Origin: JAPXRI01 sp033813635
GTDB lineage: Bacteria; Bacillota; Clostridia; Oscillospirales; QAMX01
Assembly: GCA_033813635.1 (NCBI GenBank)
Contig: JAPXRI010000009.1
Location: 1-64,000, forward strand
Length of the DNA: 64,000 nucleotides
Direction: 5' to 3'
The notes below the pieces were generated by a model. It made no database searches, had not been told where the DNA came from, and saw only the letters and a list, made by a program, of their open reading frames with translations. A program made the translations under genes and the position numbers. Shown in pieces: positions 43,133-52,327 of this stretch. How positions within the stretch are numbered: position 1 is the first letter of the stretch; the number at the start of each line of letters is the position of its first letter.

Positions 43133-45757
43133 TTATTTTTTCAGAACGGAAATAGCGTTTTCCAGCGCGGCCGCGTTGTCCTTCAGGTTCGAGGCCCTCT
43201 GCTTTTCGGACTCCACAATCGCCGCGGGCGCCTTCGACAAAAAGCCCTCATTGGAAAGCTTCGCCTCGAGCTTTGAAAGCTCGATCCTGGCCTTTGTAAG
43301 CTCCTTTTCCAGCCTCGCTATTTCCTTTTCGATGTCGACAAGCTCGCCGGTAGGGATATACAGATGGTCCGAGCCCGAGATCATGCCCGTCATCGCGCTC
43401 TCGTCAATCGCGGAGATATCGTCTATAAACTCAATGTCCGAAACGGACGCCAGCTTTTTAAACATCGGCTCGCTGCCGGTGTAGATCTCCCTGTCAGACG
43501 TGAGAATCGTGATCGAGGTCTTTTTCGACGGCGGGACATTCATTTCCGCGCGCCGGTTCCTGACCGTTCTGATCGCGCTCATCAGCTTCTCCGTCACGGC
43601 CCGCTCCTTCTCAAAGCTCATGTTCTCGTCGTACACCGGCCAGGAGGAGGTAATCAGCGCTTCGTCGTTTCCGGGCAGCGCGCCGTAGATTTCCTCCGTA
43701 ACAAACGGAATGAACGGGTGCAGAAGCTTTAAAATGCCCTTGAGCACGTATAACAGCACGCCCTTCGCACTGGCGGAGCCGGCCTCGTCGGCCAGCCTCG
43801 GCTTTGAGAACTCGATATACCAGTCGCAGAAGCTGTCCCAGACAAAATCGTAGAGCTTCTGCGCGGCTACGCCCAGCTCGTATTTTTCGATGTTGTCCGT
43901 AACCTCGGAGACAAGGCTGTTGAACGAGGTGAGTATCCACTTGTCCTCCCGGGAAAGCTCGTCCGGCAGCGGATAGGCCTTGCCGTCAAGGTGCATTATC
44001 ACGAAGCGCGAGGCGTTCCAAAGCTTGTTGACGAAGTTGCGGTTGGACTCCACCCGCTCCGTGGTGAAGCGCGTGTCGTTTCCGGGCGAAACGCCGGTGA
44101 CCAGGGTGAATCTCAGCGCGTCCGCCCCGTATTTCTCGATTACCTCGAGGGGGTCGATCCCGTTCCCGAGGGATTTGGACATCTTGCGCCCCTGGGCGTC
44201 CCGGACGATACCGTGGATGAAGACCTTTTTAAAGGGCTCCTTTCCCATGTGCTCCATGCCGGAGAAAATCATCCGCGCGACCCAGAAAAAGATGATGTCG
44301 TAGGCGGTGACCAGCACGCTCGTCGGGTAGAAATATGACAGCTCCGGCGTCTTCTCCGGCCAGCCGAGGGTTGAAAACGGCCACAGCGCGGAGGAGAACC
44401 AGGTGTCGAGCACATCGGGGTCCTGCTCCAGATTGCTGCTGCCGCATTTCGGGCAGACCGCCGGGTCCTCCCGCGGAACGATTGTCTCGCCGCAGTCCTT
44501 GCAGTACCACGCCGGGATCTGATGCCCCCACCAGAGCTGGCGGGAGATGCACCAGTCGTGCACGTTTTCCATCCAGTTCAGATATATCTTCCCGAACCGC
44601 TCGGGCACGAACGCGATCCTCCCGTCCTTCACGACCTCGATCGCGGCCTTCGCCAGTGGCTCCATTTTTACAAACCACTGCTTCGACGCCATCGGCTCGA
44701 CGGTGGTCCCGCAGCGGTAGCAGCAGCCCACATTGTGCTTAACCGGCTCTATTTTAACCAGCAGTCCCTGCTCCTCAAGGTCCCTAACTACGGCCTTTCT
44801 CGCCTCGTACCTGTCGAGGCCGTTGTACTTTCCGCCGTTAATGATTTTGCCGTCCCCGTCCAGAATCAGGATTTCCGGCAGGGCGTGCCGCTTTCCCACC
44901 TCGAAATCGTTCGGGTCGTGGCACGGGGTGATCTTGACGCAGCCCGTCCCGAAGTCGGACTCGACGTACTCGTCCGTAATCACCGGAATCTCGCGGTTCA
45001 TCAGCGGGAGGATTAGCGTCTTGCCGACGATTGCCTTGTACCTCTCGTCCGCCGGGTTGACGGCCACCGCCGTGTCGCCCAGCATCGTCTCGGGGCGCGT
45101 TGTCGCCACCGTGACATAGCCGCTCCCGTCGGCAAACGGGTATTTGATATGCCAGAAATTGCCCTCTTTCTCCTCGTACTCGACTTCGGCGTCGGAGAGC
45201 GCGGTGGTGCATTTCGGGCAGTAGTTGATGATCCGGTTGCCCCGGTATATCAGGCCCTTTTCCCAGAGGGAGACGAACACCTCGCGGACGGCCTTGCTGC
45301 AGCCCTCGTCCATCGTAAAGCGCTCCCGCCGCCAGTCGCAGGAGGCGCCGAGCTTTTTCAGCTGGTTTATAATCCTGTCGCCGTACTGCTTTTTCCAGTC
45401 CCAGACAAGCCCGACGAACTTCTCGCGGCCGTAATCGTAGCGCGTCTTCCCCTCGGTCTTCCGGATATTCTCCTCAACCTTAATCTGTGTGGCGATTCCC
45501 GCGTGGTCCGTGCCCGGCACCCAGAGCGACGAATACCCCTGCATCCGCTTCACCCTGATCAGGATGTCCTGCAGCGTCTCGTCCATCGCGTGCCCCATAT
45601 GCAGCTGGCCGGTGACGTTCGGGGGCGGAATAACTATGCAAAACGGCTTTTTATTTTCATCGGCGTCAGCGTTGAAGCTGCCGCTCTCGATCCATTTTTT
45701 ATAAATGCTGTCCTCGACCTCAGCCGGGTTATAGACCTTGTCAAGCTCCCTGCCCAT
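43133..45757 (-). CDS. valS: Valyl-tRNA synthetase
   Basis: 874 residues from ATG 45757 (GAGAAG just ahead; the frame opens further upstream without SD). Class Ia synthetase charging tRNA-Val. HIGH motif as [16 protein letters not shown], editing domain with [21 protein letters not shown] motif as [11 protein letters not shown], anticodon-binding helix bundle, and a C-terminal coiled-coil arm ([25 protein letters not shown]). The leader is short and shows no T-box, so it is probably constitutive. Confidence 0.97.
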   Translation of the reverse strand: MGRELDKVYNPAEVEDSIYKKWIESGSFNADADENKKPFCIVIPPPNVTGQLHMGHAMDETLQDILIRVKRMQGYSSLWVPGTDHAGIATQIKVEENIRKTEGKTRYDYGREKFVGLVWDWKKQYGDRIINQLKKLGASCDWRRERFTMDEGCSKAVREVFVSLWEKGLIYRGNRIINYCPKCTTALSDAEVEYEEKEGNFWHIKYPFADGSGYVTVATTRPETMLGDTAVAVNPADERYKAIVGKTLILPLMNREIPVITDEYVESDFGTGCVKITPCHDPNDFEVGKRHALPEILILDGDGKIINGGKYNGLDRYEARKAVVRDLEEQGLLVKIEPVKHNVGCCYRCGTTVEPMASKQWFVKMEPLAKAAIEVVKDGRIAFVPERFGKIYLNWMENVHDWCISRQLWWGHQIPAWYCKDCGETIVPREDPAVCPKCGSSNLEQDPDVLDTWFSSALWPFSTLGWPEKTPELSYFYPTSVLVTAYDIIFFWVARMIFSGMEHMGKEPFKKVFIHGIVRDAQGRKMSKSLGNGIDPLEVIEKYGADALRFTLVTGVSPGNDTRFTTERVESNRNFVNKLWNASRFVIMHLDGKAYPLPDELSREDKWILTSFNSLVSEVTDNIEKYELGVAAQKLYDFVWDSFCDWYIEFSKPRLADEAGSASAKGVLLYVLKGILKLLHPFIPFVTEEIYGALPGNDEALITSSWPVYDENMSFEKERAVTEKLMSAIRTVRNRRAEMNVPPSKKTSITILTSDREIYTGSEPMFKKLASVSDIEFIDDISAIDESAMTGMISGSDHLYIPTGELVDIEKEIARLEKELTKARIELSKLEAKLSNEGFLSKAPAAIVESEKQRASNLKDNAAALENAISVLKK

Positions 45758-45791
45758 CTTCTCATTCCCCTTGAGTGAAATATTAACGTTT

Positions 45792-45820
45792 ATTATATCA
45801 TATCGCAACATAACTTACAA
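45792..45820 (-). promoter_or_regulatory. Promoter of valS
   Basis: Minus strand TTGTAA (45815-45820), 17 bp, TATAAT (45792-45797). Confidence 0.7.
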
Positions 45821-45824
45821 TAAT

Positions 45825-45872
45825 ATCTCTGTAAAAAGTCTTTTGTGAATCTCTGTAAAAAGTCTTTTGTGA
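45825..45872. repeat. Exact 24-bp tandem duplication between valS and rnf promoters
   Basis: Two identical 24-bp units (45825-45848 and 45849-45872), each beginning ATCTCTG and ending TTTTGTGA. They abut the -35 box of valS and lie 30 bp upstream of the rnfC promoter. Probably a slippage duplication, possibly an upstream element. Confidence 0.9.
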
Positions 45873-45902
45873 AAAATTGTTTTGCATTCATAATAACTAA
45901 TA

Positions 45903-45931
45903 TTGCTTTTTTATATGATTTCATATATAAT
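45903..45931 (+). promoter_or_regulatory. Promoter of the rnf operon
   Basis: TTGCTT (45903-45908), 17 bp, TATAAT (45926-45931). The transcript has a leader of about 165 nt (45940-46107). Its first part can fold GTGGG at 45941 against CCCAC at 45988, enclosing a GC-rich stretch; no known riboswitch is recognised. Confidence 0.65.
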
Positions 45932-46107
45932 TTAATATATGTGGGCAGGGCGTGGCGCAAGCGGCCGGCGCTTTTTTAGGTAACCCGTCCCACCGCGTTT
46001 TGTCTTTTTTAACATGGCTCCGCGATTTCAACGTGATTAAGCGCTTTTCCGCCAAAAGCGTCATACATAAGCATAAGCATCAATTAGGCGGAGAAATGGG
46101 GAGAAAA

Positions 46108-47421
46108 ATGCAAATATCATTTCGCAAGATGCGCGGCGTAAACCTCGACCATATGAAGCGGACGAGATTGTCCGAAACAGTCGAAATGCCCGCGCCCGAA
46201 TATGTCGTCGTGCCGATGAAACAGCATATCGGCGCGCCCTGCGAGCCCGTCGTCGCCGCCGGGGATTTTGTCTACGTCGGGCAAAAGGTCGGCGACTCGC
46301 AGGCCTTCGTCTCGTCTCCCGTGCATTCGCCGGTGTCCGGAACGGTCGTCGGAATCACGGAGATCCTGTCCTCGGGCAACGAGAAAATCAAATGCGTAAA
46401 AATCAGGTCGGACGGCAAGCAGACGCTCGACCCCTCGATCGCTCCTCCTGTCATCAATACGCGGGAGGATTTTATTAAGGCCGTCAGGGAGGCTGGCATC
46501 GTCGGCCTCGGCGGCGCGGGCTTTCCGACACATGTGAAGCTCGCCTATAAGGACATAGACAAGGTCAAAAAGCTCTATATCAACCTGGCTGAGTGCGAGC
46601 CATATATAACCGCGGACAACCGCGAGGTCTTCGAGAACGTCAACGGGATTATAAACGGGATCAAGCTCGTCCTTAAGTACACCGGCATTCCGGAGGCCGT
46701 CGTGGTAGTCGAGAACAACAAGCCGATAGGCACGCAGATTCTGGCGCTGCACCTCTCCGAGATACCGAACATCAGCCTCAAGGTTATCGGCTCGAAATAC
46801 CCGAAGGGCGCGGAAAAAATACTGGTCTACGAGGCCGGCGGCCCCGTGATAGGGCGCGGCAAGCTCCCCGCTGACTGCGGTGTGATTGTGATGAACGTCT
46901 CCACCGTCGCCGCGATCGCTGGCTATGTCAAAACCGGCATGCCTCTGACCACCAGGCGCGTAACCCTCGACGGCGACATGATCACCTCGCCGAAAAACAT
47001 CCGGGTCCCGATCGGCACCCCGGTCAGGGAGCTTTTGTCCTACTTCGGCATTGACGCGTCGAAGATCAAGATGCTGCTGGCCGGCGGCGCGATGATGGGC
47101 ACCTGCGTAATCAACCTCGATTACCCCGTGACCAAGACGACGAACGCGCTTTTATGCTTCAACGAGTACTACGACAGGGATAAAACCCCTTGCATCCGCT
47201 GCGGCAGATGCATCCGGGTGTGCCCCCTAAAGCTCTCCCCGGCGATGATTGAAAAGGCCTACGACCGGCGCGACGTCAAGGCGCTTGAGGATCTGGACAT
47301 CGAGCTGTGCATGAACTGCGGCTGCTGCTCCTACGTCTGCCCGGCAAAGCGCGACCTCTCGCATAAAAATCAGCTCGCGAAGACCTTTATCAAAAATCAA
47401 AGGGAAAAGGTCGAGAGATAA
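46108..47421 (+). CDS. rnfC: Rnf complex subunit C
   Basis: 437 residues from ATG 46108 (GGGGAG 4 nt upstream); ATG 46096 is an alternative. RnfC is the soluble NADH-side subunit of the ion-pumping ferredoxin:NAD+ oxidoreductase. Seen: N-terminal biotin-like/Slbb region (PMKQHIGAPCEPVVAAGDFVYVGQKVG), the NADH/FMN-binding glycine-rich GLGGAGFPTHVK and the NLAECEPYITADNREV block, an Slbb segment, and two 4Fe-4S clusters (CIRCGRCIRVCPLKL and CMNCGCCSYVCPAKR). First gene of rnfCDGEAB. Confidence 0.95.
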   Translation: MQISFRKMRGVNLDHMKRTRLSETVEMPAPEYVVVPMKQHIGAPCEPVVAAGDFVYVGQKVGDSQAFVSSPVHSPVSGTVVGITEILSSGNEKIKCVKIRSDGKQTLDPSIAPPVINTREDFIKAVREAGIVGLGGAGFPTHVKLAYKDIDKVKKLYINLAECEPYITADNREVFENVNGIINGIKLVLKYTGIPEAVVVVENNKPIGTQILALHLSEIPNISLKVIGSKYPKGAEKILVYEAGGPVIGRGKLPADCGVIVMNVSTVAAIAGYVKTGMPLTTRRVTLDGDMITSPKNIRVPIGTPVRELLSYFGIDASKIKMLLAGGAMMGTCVINLDYPVTKTTNALLCFNEYYDRDKTPCIRCGRCIRVCPLKLSPAMIEKAYDRRDVKALEDLDIELCMNCGCCSYVCPAKRDLSHKNQLAKTFIKNQREKVER

Positions 47422-47528
47422 ACATCTTTTAGAATATATTCCTTGAAGCTTACGGTTTTGCGCTTTCGGCCCTTCAATCCGAAATTCGGCGAAGCCGCGC
47501 AATTCCCGGAAAGAGGAAGTGTAAAAAT

Positions 47529-48458
47529 ATGTTAAAAGAAAATATGCTCGTCGTCACCTCCTCCCCGCATATCAAGTCGAAGGTAACGACGCAGAAAATA
47601 ATGCGGGATGTCATAATAGCCCTTTCTCCGGCCGTCGCGGCTTCGGTCTGGCTTTTCGGACCGGTTACGCTGCTCGCGACAGCTGTCAGCGTCGCCTCCT
47701 GCGTATTCTTCGAGTGGGGCTCGCAGAAGGTCTTCAAAAGACAGTCCGCGATATACGACCTGAGCGCGGTGGTCACCGGCATACTGCTGGCGATGAACCT
47801 GCCGTCCACCGCCCCGCTCTGGGTATACCCGATAGGCGCGCTCTTCGCGATTGTCTTCGTTAAGCAGCTTTTCGGCGGCATCGGGCAGAACTTCGCAAAC
47901 CCAGCGATAGTCGGCAGAATCATCCTCGTACTCTCGTTCACCGGACTCCTTTCAAACTACGCGACGCCTTTCGCCTGGTATGACAAGTCCCTCGACGCGG
48001 TCACCTCCGCCACACCCCTCGTTAAGGGTGCGGTTCTTCCGTCCCTTACCGATATGCTGCTTGGCATCCGCGCCGGCGCGATGGGCGAGACCTGCGCGCT
48101 CGCGCTGATTCTCGGCGGGCTCTACCTGGTGGTAAGGGGCGTTATCTCCCCCGTGATCCCGCTGTCGTTCATCGGCTCCGAGATGCTGCTGGCCTGGGCC
48201 TTCGGCGCGGACCCGCTCTATTCGCTTCTTTCCGGCGGTCTGCTGCTGGGCGCCATCTTCATGGCGACCGACTACTCGACGACGCCCTCGACCTTCGTCG
48301 GAAAGCTGATTTTCGGCGTTGGCTGCGGCCTGATCACGGCGGTGATCCGGAGCTTCGGATCGGCACCGGAGGGTGTCTCCTACTCGATACTGCTGATGAA
48401 CATCGTCACCCCGCTGCTCGACAGGCACATAAGGCAAAAGCCGTTCGGCAGAGATTAA
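47529..48458 (+). CDS. rnfD: Rnf complex subunit D
   Basis: 309 residues with about ten TM helices; membrane subunit forming part of the ion path. The covalent FMN site is present in DAVTSATPLVKGAV (Thr of the SAT motif). N-terminal VTSSPHIKSKVTTQKIMRDVIIALSPA is typical. SD GAGGAAG precedes ATG. Flavin attachment requires an ApbE-type transferase, not encoded in the window. Confidence 0.95.
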   Translation: MLKENMLVVTSSPHIKSKVTTQKIMRDVIIALSPAVAASVWLFGPVTLLATAVSVASCVFFEWGSQKVFKRQSAIYDLSAVVTGILLAMNLPSTAPLWVYPIGALFAIVFVKQLFGGIGQNFANPAIVGRIILVLSFTGLLSNYATPFAWYDKSLDAVTSATPLVKGAVLPSLTDMLLGIRAGAMGETCALALILGGLYLVVRGVISPVIPLSFIGSEMLLAWAFGADPLYSLLSGGLLLGAIFMATDYSTTPSTFVGKLIFGVGCGLITAVIRSFGSAPEGVSYSILLMNIVTPLLDRHIRQKPFGRD

Positions 48459-48480
48459 GCTTAAGGGAGATGATTTTGTT

Positions 48481-49044
48481 TTGAAAAATATCAAACCGAC
48501 ACTGGTTTTACTGGTAATCTGCGTGATTGTGTCCGCCGCCCTTGCGGTGACCTACCATTTCACTAAAACCGCGTCCGATATCGACCCCGATAAAATTATC
48601 GCCGAGATGACGGACGATTACAAGGAGGTCCTCCCGGGCGCGACGGCCTTTACATATATTGAGCGGACCGCGGATTACGCCAACGACACGCGGGGCGTGG
48701 CCGTCGAGTGGATTAAGAGCGACGCCGGCTACGCTATCACCGTTCACAGCTCCGGGCAATACGACTCCTCCCCGATAAGAATCCTTGTTGGCATCTCTTA
48801 CGACGGCGTCGTAACGGGCGTGAAAATCCTGCGCATATCCGAAACGCCGGGCATGGGCTCGCGGGTCAACTCCTCCGGTTTTCTCTCGCGCTTCATCGGC
48901 GGCACTTATTTTTCCGTCGACGGAAGCGTCGGGACAAAGGTGGACACGATGACCAACGCGACCTACTCGTCAAAGGCCGTGATATCCGCGGTCAACATCG
49001 CCCTTGACAAATTCGCAGAGCTAAACGGCGCGAAAGGAGACTGA
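48481..49044 (+). CDS. rnfG: Rnf complex subunit G
   Basis: 187 residues with a TTG start at 48481 (GGGAGATG upstream). One N-terminal TM anchor (PTLVLLVICVIVSAALAVTYH) and a periplasmic-side FMN-binding domain. The flavinylation motif reads TNATYSSKAV, with Asn where Gly is usual in the S/T-G-A-T consensus, and the acceptor Thr kept. IRILVGISYDGVVTGVKILRISETPGMGSR is characteristic. Confidence 0.93.
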   Translation: MKNIKPTLVLLVICVIVSAALAVTYHFTKTASDIDPDKIIAEMTDDYKEVLPGATAFTYIERTADYANDTRGVAVEWIKSDAGYAITVHSSGQYDSSPIRILVGISYDGVVTGVKILRISETPGMGSRVNSSGFLSRFIGGTYFSVDGSVGTKVDTMTNATYSSKAVISAVNIALDKFAELNGAKGD

Positions 49045-49052
49045 AATAACCG

Positions 49053-49733
49053 ATGAATTCCAACCTGCAAATCCTTAAAAACGGCATTATTGACGAGAAC
49101 CCGACCCTCCGGCTGCTCCTCGGCATGTGCCCGCCGCTGGCGATTACCACCTCCGCCTCCAACGCGTTCGGCATGGGCCTCTCCACCACGGCCGTACTGG
49201 TCTGCTCAAACGCCGTTATTTCGGCGCTCAGGCGCGTAATAAAAAAGGAAGTCCGGCTCCCGGCGTACATAGTAATCGTCGCCGGCTTTGTCACAATCGT
49301 CAGCCTTGTGCTGCAGGCCTATCTCCCCTCGCTATACTCCGCGCTGGGGATATTCCTGCCGCTGATCGTGGTCAACTGCATCATCCTCGGCCGCGCCGAG
49401 ATGTTCGCCAGCAAGAACCCCGTCATCCCGTCGATTTTCGACGGCATCGGCATGGGCCTCGGCTTTACCGGCGCGCTGCTGATCATAAGCACAATCCGGG
49501 AGGTTCTCGGGTCGATGAGCTGGTTCGGGCACGGCTTCTGGGGCGAGAACTCCTCCGGAATGCTGTTCTTCATCCTGCCCGCCGGCGGCTTCTTTGTAAT
49601 AGGAATCCTGACCGCGCTGATAAACTACCTCTCCGATTACAAGCTTTCAAAGGTCAAGGGCTGCGCCGGCTGCCCGTCGGCCGCGCTCTGCTCCGAAGCC
49701 TGCGAGAATAAACAGAAGGAGGCCGTTTCATAA
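49053..49733 (+). CDS. rnfE: Rnf complex subunit E
   Basis: 226 residues, six TM helices, pseudo-symmetric partner of RnfA in the membrane core that holds the buried iron-sulfur cluster. N-terminal LLLGMCPPLAITTSASNAFGMG carries the conserved cysteine; VNCIILGRAEMFASKNP is the matching second half. The C-terminus has an extra Cys-rich tail (CAGCPSAALCSEACENK). Its stop overlaps the rnfA start (TAATG). Confidence 0.95.
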   Translation: MNSNLQILKNGIIDENPTLRLLLGMCPPLAITTSASNAFGMGLSTTAVLVCSNAVISALRRVIKKEVRLPAYIVIVAGFVTIVSLVLQAYLPSLYSALGIFLPLIVVNCIILGRAEMFASKNPVIPSIFDGIGMGLGFTGALLIISTIREVLGSMSWFGHGFWGENSSGMLFFILPAGGFFVIGILTALINYLSDYKLSKVKGCAGCPSAALCSEACENKQKEAVS

Positions 49734-50332
49734 TGGAAGGCTGGAAGTCGATCGCCTCGATTCTGCTCGCCTCGATATTCATCGACAATTTCGTTCTGTC
49801 AAAGTTCCTCGGCATATGCTCGTTCCTCGGCGTGTCCAACAGGACCTCCAGCGCCCTCGGCATGAGCGGCTCCGTCGTCTTCGTAATGACGCTGTCGGCT
49901 GCGGTGGTCTGGCCGATATACCGCTACGTGCTCTACCCAAACGATCTCGGCTACCTGAAAATCGTGACCTTTATCCTGGTAATCGCTGTGCTGGTGCAGT
50001 GCGTTGAGATCGTGCTCAAGCGCTTTCTGCCGTTCCTGTACTCCGCCCTCGGCGTCTACCTGCCGCTGATAACGACAAACTGCGCCGTCCTCGGCGTCGT
50101 GCTTTTGAACGTCAATGAGGATTACAACTTCGTGCAGTCTGTCGCCAACGCGTTCGGCGCGGGGGTGGGCTACAGCCTCGCGATCCTGATGTTCTCCGGC
50201 ATCCGCGAAAAAATGGATACCTGCGACATCCCGAAGGCGTTCAAGGGCATGCCCTCGGCGCTGATTGCCGCGTCGATCGTCTCCCTGTCATTCGCGGGCT
50301 TTGCGGGCATCATCGAAGGCATTTTCGGTTAA
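49733..50332 (+). CDS. rnfA: Rnf complex subunit A
   Basis: 199 residues, six TM helices. Conserved FIDNFVLSKFLGICSFLGVSNR and ITTNCAVLGVVLLNV hold the two cysteine motifs that with RnfE bind the intramembrane cluster. Start overlaps the rnfE stop by one base, giving coupled translation. Confidence 0.95.
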   Translation: MEGWKSIASILLASIFIDNFVLSKFLGICSFLGVSNRTSSALGMSGSVVFVMTLSAAVVWPIYRYVLYPNDLGYLKIVTFILVIAVLVQCVEIVLKRFLPFLYSALGVYLPLITTNCAVLGVVLLNVNEDYNFVQSVANAFGAGVGYSLAILMFSGIREKMDTCDIPKAFKGMPSALIAASIVSLSFAGFAGIIEGIFG

Positions 50333-50347
50333 ATCGGAGGTCAACCT

Positions 50348-51163
50348 ATGAGTTTTTATCTTCCAATTATTCTGTTTGTCGCCCTCGCGGTGCTCTCCGG
50401 GGGGATACTGACGTTTTTGTCGATAAAATTCCCCGGCGAGGCCTCGGATATAGAGATCAGCGTAAGAAACGCCCTCCCGGGCCTGAACTGCGGCATGTGC
50501 GGCTTCGCCGGCTGCGACGAGTACGCCACTAAAGCGGCAAAGGATAAAATCGCGCCGAACCTGTGCGTCCCCGGCGGCGCCAAGACCGCCGCGGCCATCA
50601 GCGAGCTCACCGGCGTCCCCTTCGAATCGGTGAAGGAGGTCGTCGCCTACGTCCACTGCAACGGAAACTACTCCGCGACGACGGATAAATACAACTACCG
50701 CGGCGTTCTCTCCTGCGCGGCCTCGAGCCTTTTCTACGGCGGGAGAAGCTCCTGCCGAGACGGCTGCCTGGGCTTCGGCGACTGCGCGGAGGTCTGCCCC
50801 TCCGGCGCGCTCAGCGTCACCAACGGCTGCGCGCATGTGGACGAGGCGCTATGCTCCGGCTGCATGCTCTGCACAAAGATATGTCCGAAGCACATCATCG
50901 TGCCAAAGCCGAAATACGCGCCCGTCGCCGTCACCTGCAGCTCAAAGCTTTTAGGCAAGGATATCCGCCTCGTATGCAAAAACGGCTGCATCGCCTGCAA
51001 GCGCTGCGAAAAGAGCTGCGAATCCGGCGCGGTAAAGGTTATGGACAATTTCGCGAAAATCGACTACTCCCTGTGCACCAACTGCGGCAAATGCGCCGAG
51101 GTATGCCCCGTCGGCTGCATTAAAGACGCGCGCAAAACATTGACGGTTGAAAAAGCGGTATAA
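50348..51163 (+). CDS. rnfB: Rnf complex subunit B (polyferredoxin)
   Basis: 271 residues; electron entry point from ferredoxin. One N-terminal TM helix, then the Fe-S domain PGLNCGMCGFAGCDEYA with distal LCVPGG cysteine, and C-terminal ferredoxin modules (CLGFGDCAEVCPSGAL, CSGCMLCTKICPKH, CIACKRCEKSCESGAV, CTNCGKCAEVCPVGCI). GGAGGT precedes ATG. Completes the clostridial order C-D-G-E-A-B. Confidence 0.95.
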   Translation: MSFYLPIILFVALAVLSGGILTFLSIKFPGEASDIEISVRNALPGLNCGMCGFAGCDEYATKAAKDKIAPNLCVPGGAKTAAAISELTGVPFESVKEVVAYVHCNGNYSATTDKYNYRGVLSCAASSLFYGGRSSCRDGCLGFGDCAEVCPSGALSVTNGCAHVDEALCSGCMLCTKICPKHIIVPKPKYAPVAVTCSSKLLGKDIRLVCKNGCIACKRCEKSCESGAVKVMDNFAKIDYSLCTNCGKCAEVCPVGCIKDARKTLTVEKAV

Positions 51164-51178
51164 CGAAGGATACAAAGG

Positions 51179-51550
51179 ATGAAGCGTATTAAAAAAGGCG
51201 ACATATGTCTGGCCGCCGCCGTGGTCCTGCTCGCGGCGGCGCTTTTTGCCGCGTCTTTTTTCGTGAACCAAAGCTCGGACGGCCGCTTCGCTGAGGTTCG
51301 CGTCAACGGCGCCGTTGTCGCCGCGCTTCCCCTCGGTATGGACACCGACTTCGACACAAACGAGGGGGTTTTGGTCCGCGTCGAGAGAGGTAAGGTTTTC
51401 GTCGCCGAAGCCGACTGCCCGGACAGGCTCTGCGTCAGGCAGGGGGCGATCGGGAGGCCCGGACAGATGATCGTCTGCCTTCCGAACAAGGTGGCCGTCA
51501 AAATCATCTCCGACAGAGACGAAAGCAAGGGGGTGGATGCGGTTGCGTAG
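51179..51550 (+). CDS. NusG domain II-containing membrane-anchored protein
   Basis: 123 residues. An N-terminal TM helix (DICLAAAVVLLAAALFAASFF) then a small beta domain of the NusG_II family with the conserved DCPDRLCVRQGAI and MIVCLPNKVAV. In Clostridia this protein regularly follows rnf genes and precedes a Gx transporter, as here; its function is not known, a link to redox or flavin insertion being only a guess. It overlaps the next gene by 14 bp. Confidence 0.85.
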   Translation: MKRIKKGDICLAAAVVLLAAALFAASFFVNQSSDGRFAEVRVNGAVVAALPLGMDTDFDTNEGVLVRVERGKVFVAEADCPDRLCVRQGAIGRPGQMIVCLPNKVAVKIISDRDESKGVDAVA

Positions 51551-52049
51551 CTTTTTCTGCGCCCGTAAAATCGCGACGCTCTCGGTGCTCACGGCCCTCG
51601 CCCTCGTGGTATCCTGGCTCGAAAAGCCGCTTATCGCGGCGCTCCCGCTGCCGCTCCCCGGCTTTAAGCTCGGGCTCTCGAATATCGTGACCCTTTTCGC
51701 GCTGTACCGGCTCGGGCCTAAGGAATCCGGGCTTGTGCTATTTCTCCGCATCGCGCTCGGCGCGCTGCTGTTCGGGACCCCCGTATCCTTCGTGCTGAGC
51801 CTTTCCGGCGGACTGGTCTCCTTTGCCGCGGCGGTTCTGCTCTACCGCCGGGAGAGCGTCTCCGCCCTCGGCGTCGGGACCGCGGCTTCGGCCTGCCATA
51901 TGCTCGGCCAGATTACCGCCGCCGCCTTCATCCTCGCGACTCCCGCCCTCTTTTTGTCCTATCTCCCCTGGCTATTGCTTCTATCCGTGCCGACAGGCCT
52001 GCTGACCGGCTCCGTTGCCGGCAGCCTTGTCAAACGGGTAAGACTTTAG
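51537..52049 (+). CDS. Gx transporter family protein (Hpre_diP_synt_I family)
   Basis: 170 residues, five to six TM helices (LSVLTALALVVSWLEK, LGLSNIVTLFALY, LRIALGALLFGTPVSFVLSLSGGLVSFAAAVLLY). The family is an ECF S-component-like membrane protein once called heptaprenyl diphosphate synthase component I. It overlaps the NusG-II gene by 14 bp and ends the rnf transcription unit. The substrate is unknown. Confidence 0.85.
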   Translation: MRLRSFFCARKIATLSVLTALALVVSWLEKPLIAALPLPLPGFKLGLSNIVTLFALYRLGPKESGLVLFLRIALGALLFGTPVSFVLSLSGGLVSFAAAVLLYRRESVSALGVGTAASACHMLGQITAAAFILATPALFLSYLPWLLLLSVPTGLLTGSVAGSLVKRVRL

Positions 52050-52094
52050 ATTATTAAATTATAAGGGGGTGATCCGCCCGGGGTTAAATGGAAT

Positions 52095-52127
52095 AAAAAA
52101 CGGTCCCTGCGGGGAAAGCCGTTTTTT
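52095..52127 (+). terminator. Terminator of the rnf-Gx transcription unit
   Basis: AAAAAACGG (52095-52103) pairs with CCGTTTTTT (52119-52127), with inner TCCC/GGGA. Its T run overlaps the -35 box of the next promoter. Confidence 0.8.
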
Positions 52128-52154
52128 GACATGGTATTTCGGATATGCTATGAT
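52126..52154 (+). promoter_or_regulatory. Promoter of queT
   Basis: TTGACA (52126-52131), 17 bp, TATGAT (52149-52154). It gives a long leader of about 165 nt before the ATG at 52328. Confidence 0.8.
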
Positions 52155-52275
52155 TGCGCCCGCAAAGCGTTTCTTATGCGCAATGGGACAGACAGGCCTT
52201 CGCGGCTTAAGCGTTTCGCTTTATATCCGGACCGGTCAGACCGCCGCCGCACGCGGCGTGAATTATTTTCCAATA

Positions 52276-52322
52276 CGGTGAGCTTTCTGCTTTTCCTCAC
52301 CGACAACAAAACTAAAAGGAGT
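52276..52322 (+). promoter_or_regulatory. Candidate cis-regulatory pseudoknot in the queT leader (preQ1-type?)
   Basis: CGGTGAG (52276-52282) pairs with CTCACCG (52296-52302). The 13-nt pyrimidine loop contains CTTTT (52290-52294), which can pair with AAAAG (52314-52318) at the front of the AAAAGGAG ribosome binding site. The intervening tail is A-rich. The layout resembles a preQ1-I H-type pseudoknot that masks the SD, but the first stem is 7 rather than 5 bp and the standard core sequence is not matched. Confidence 0.35.
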
Positions 52323-52327
52323 AAAAA

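Noticed and set aside
45758..45792. T-box leader for valS
   Set aside because: The transcript leader from the identified promoter is only about 30 nt, too short for a T-box and without its core sequence.
45825..45872. CRISPR repeat pair
   Set aside because: Two head-to-tail units without spacers; no cas genes anywhere in the window.
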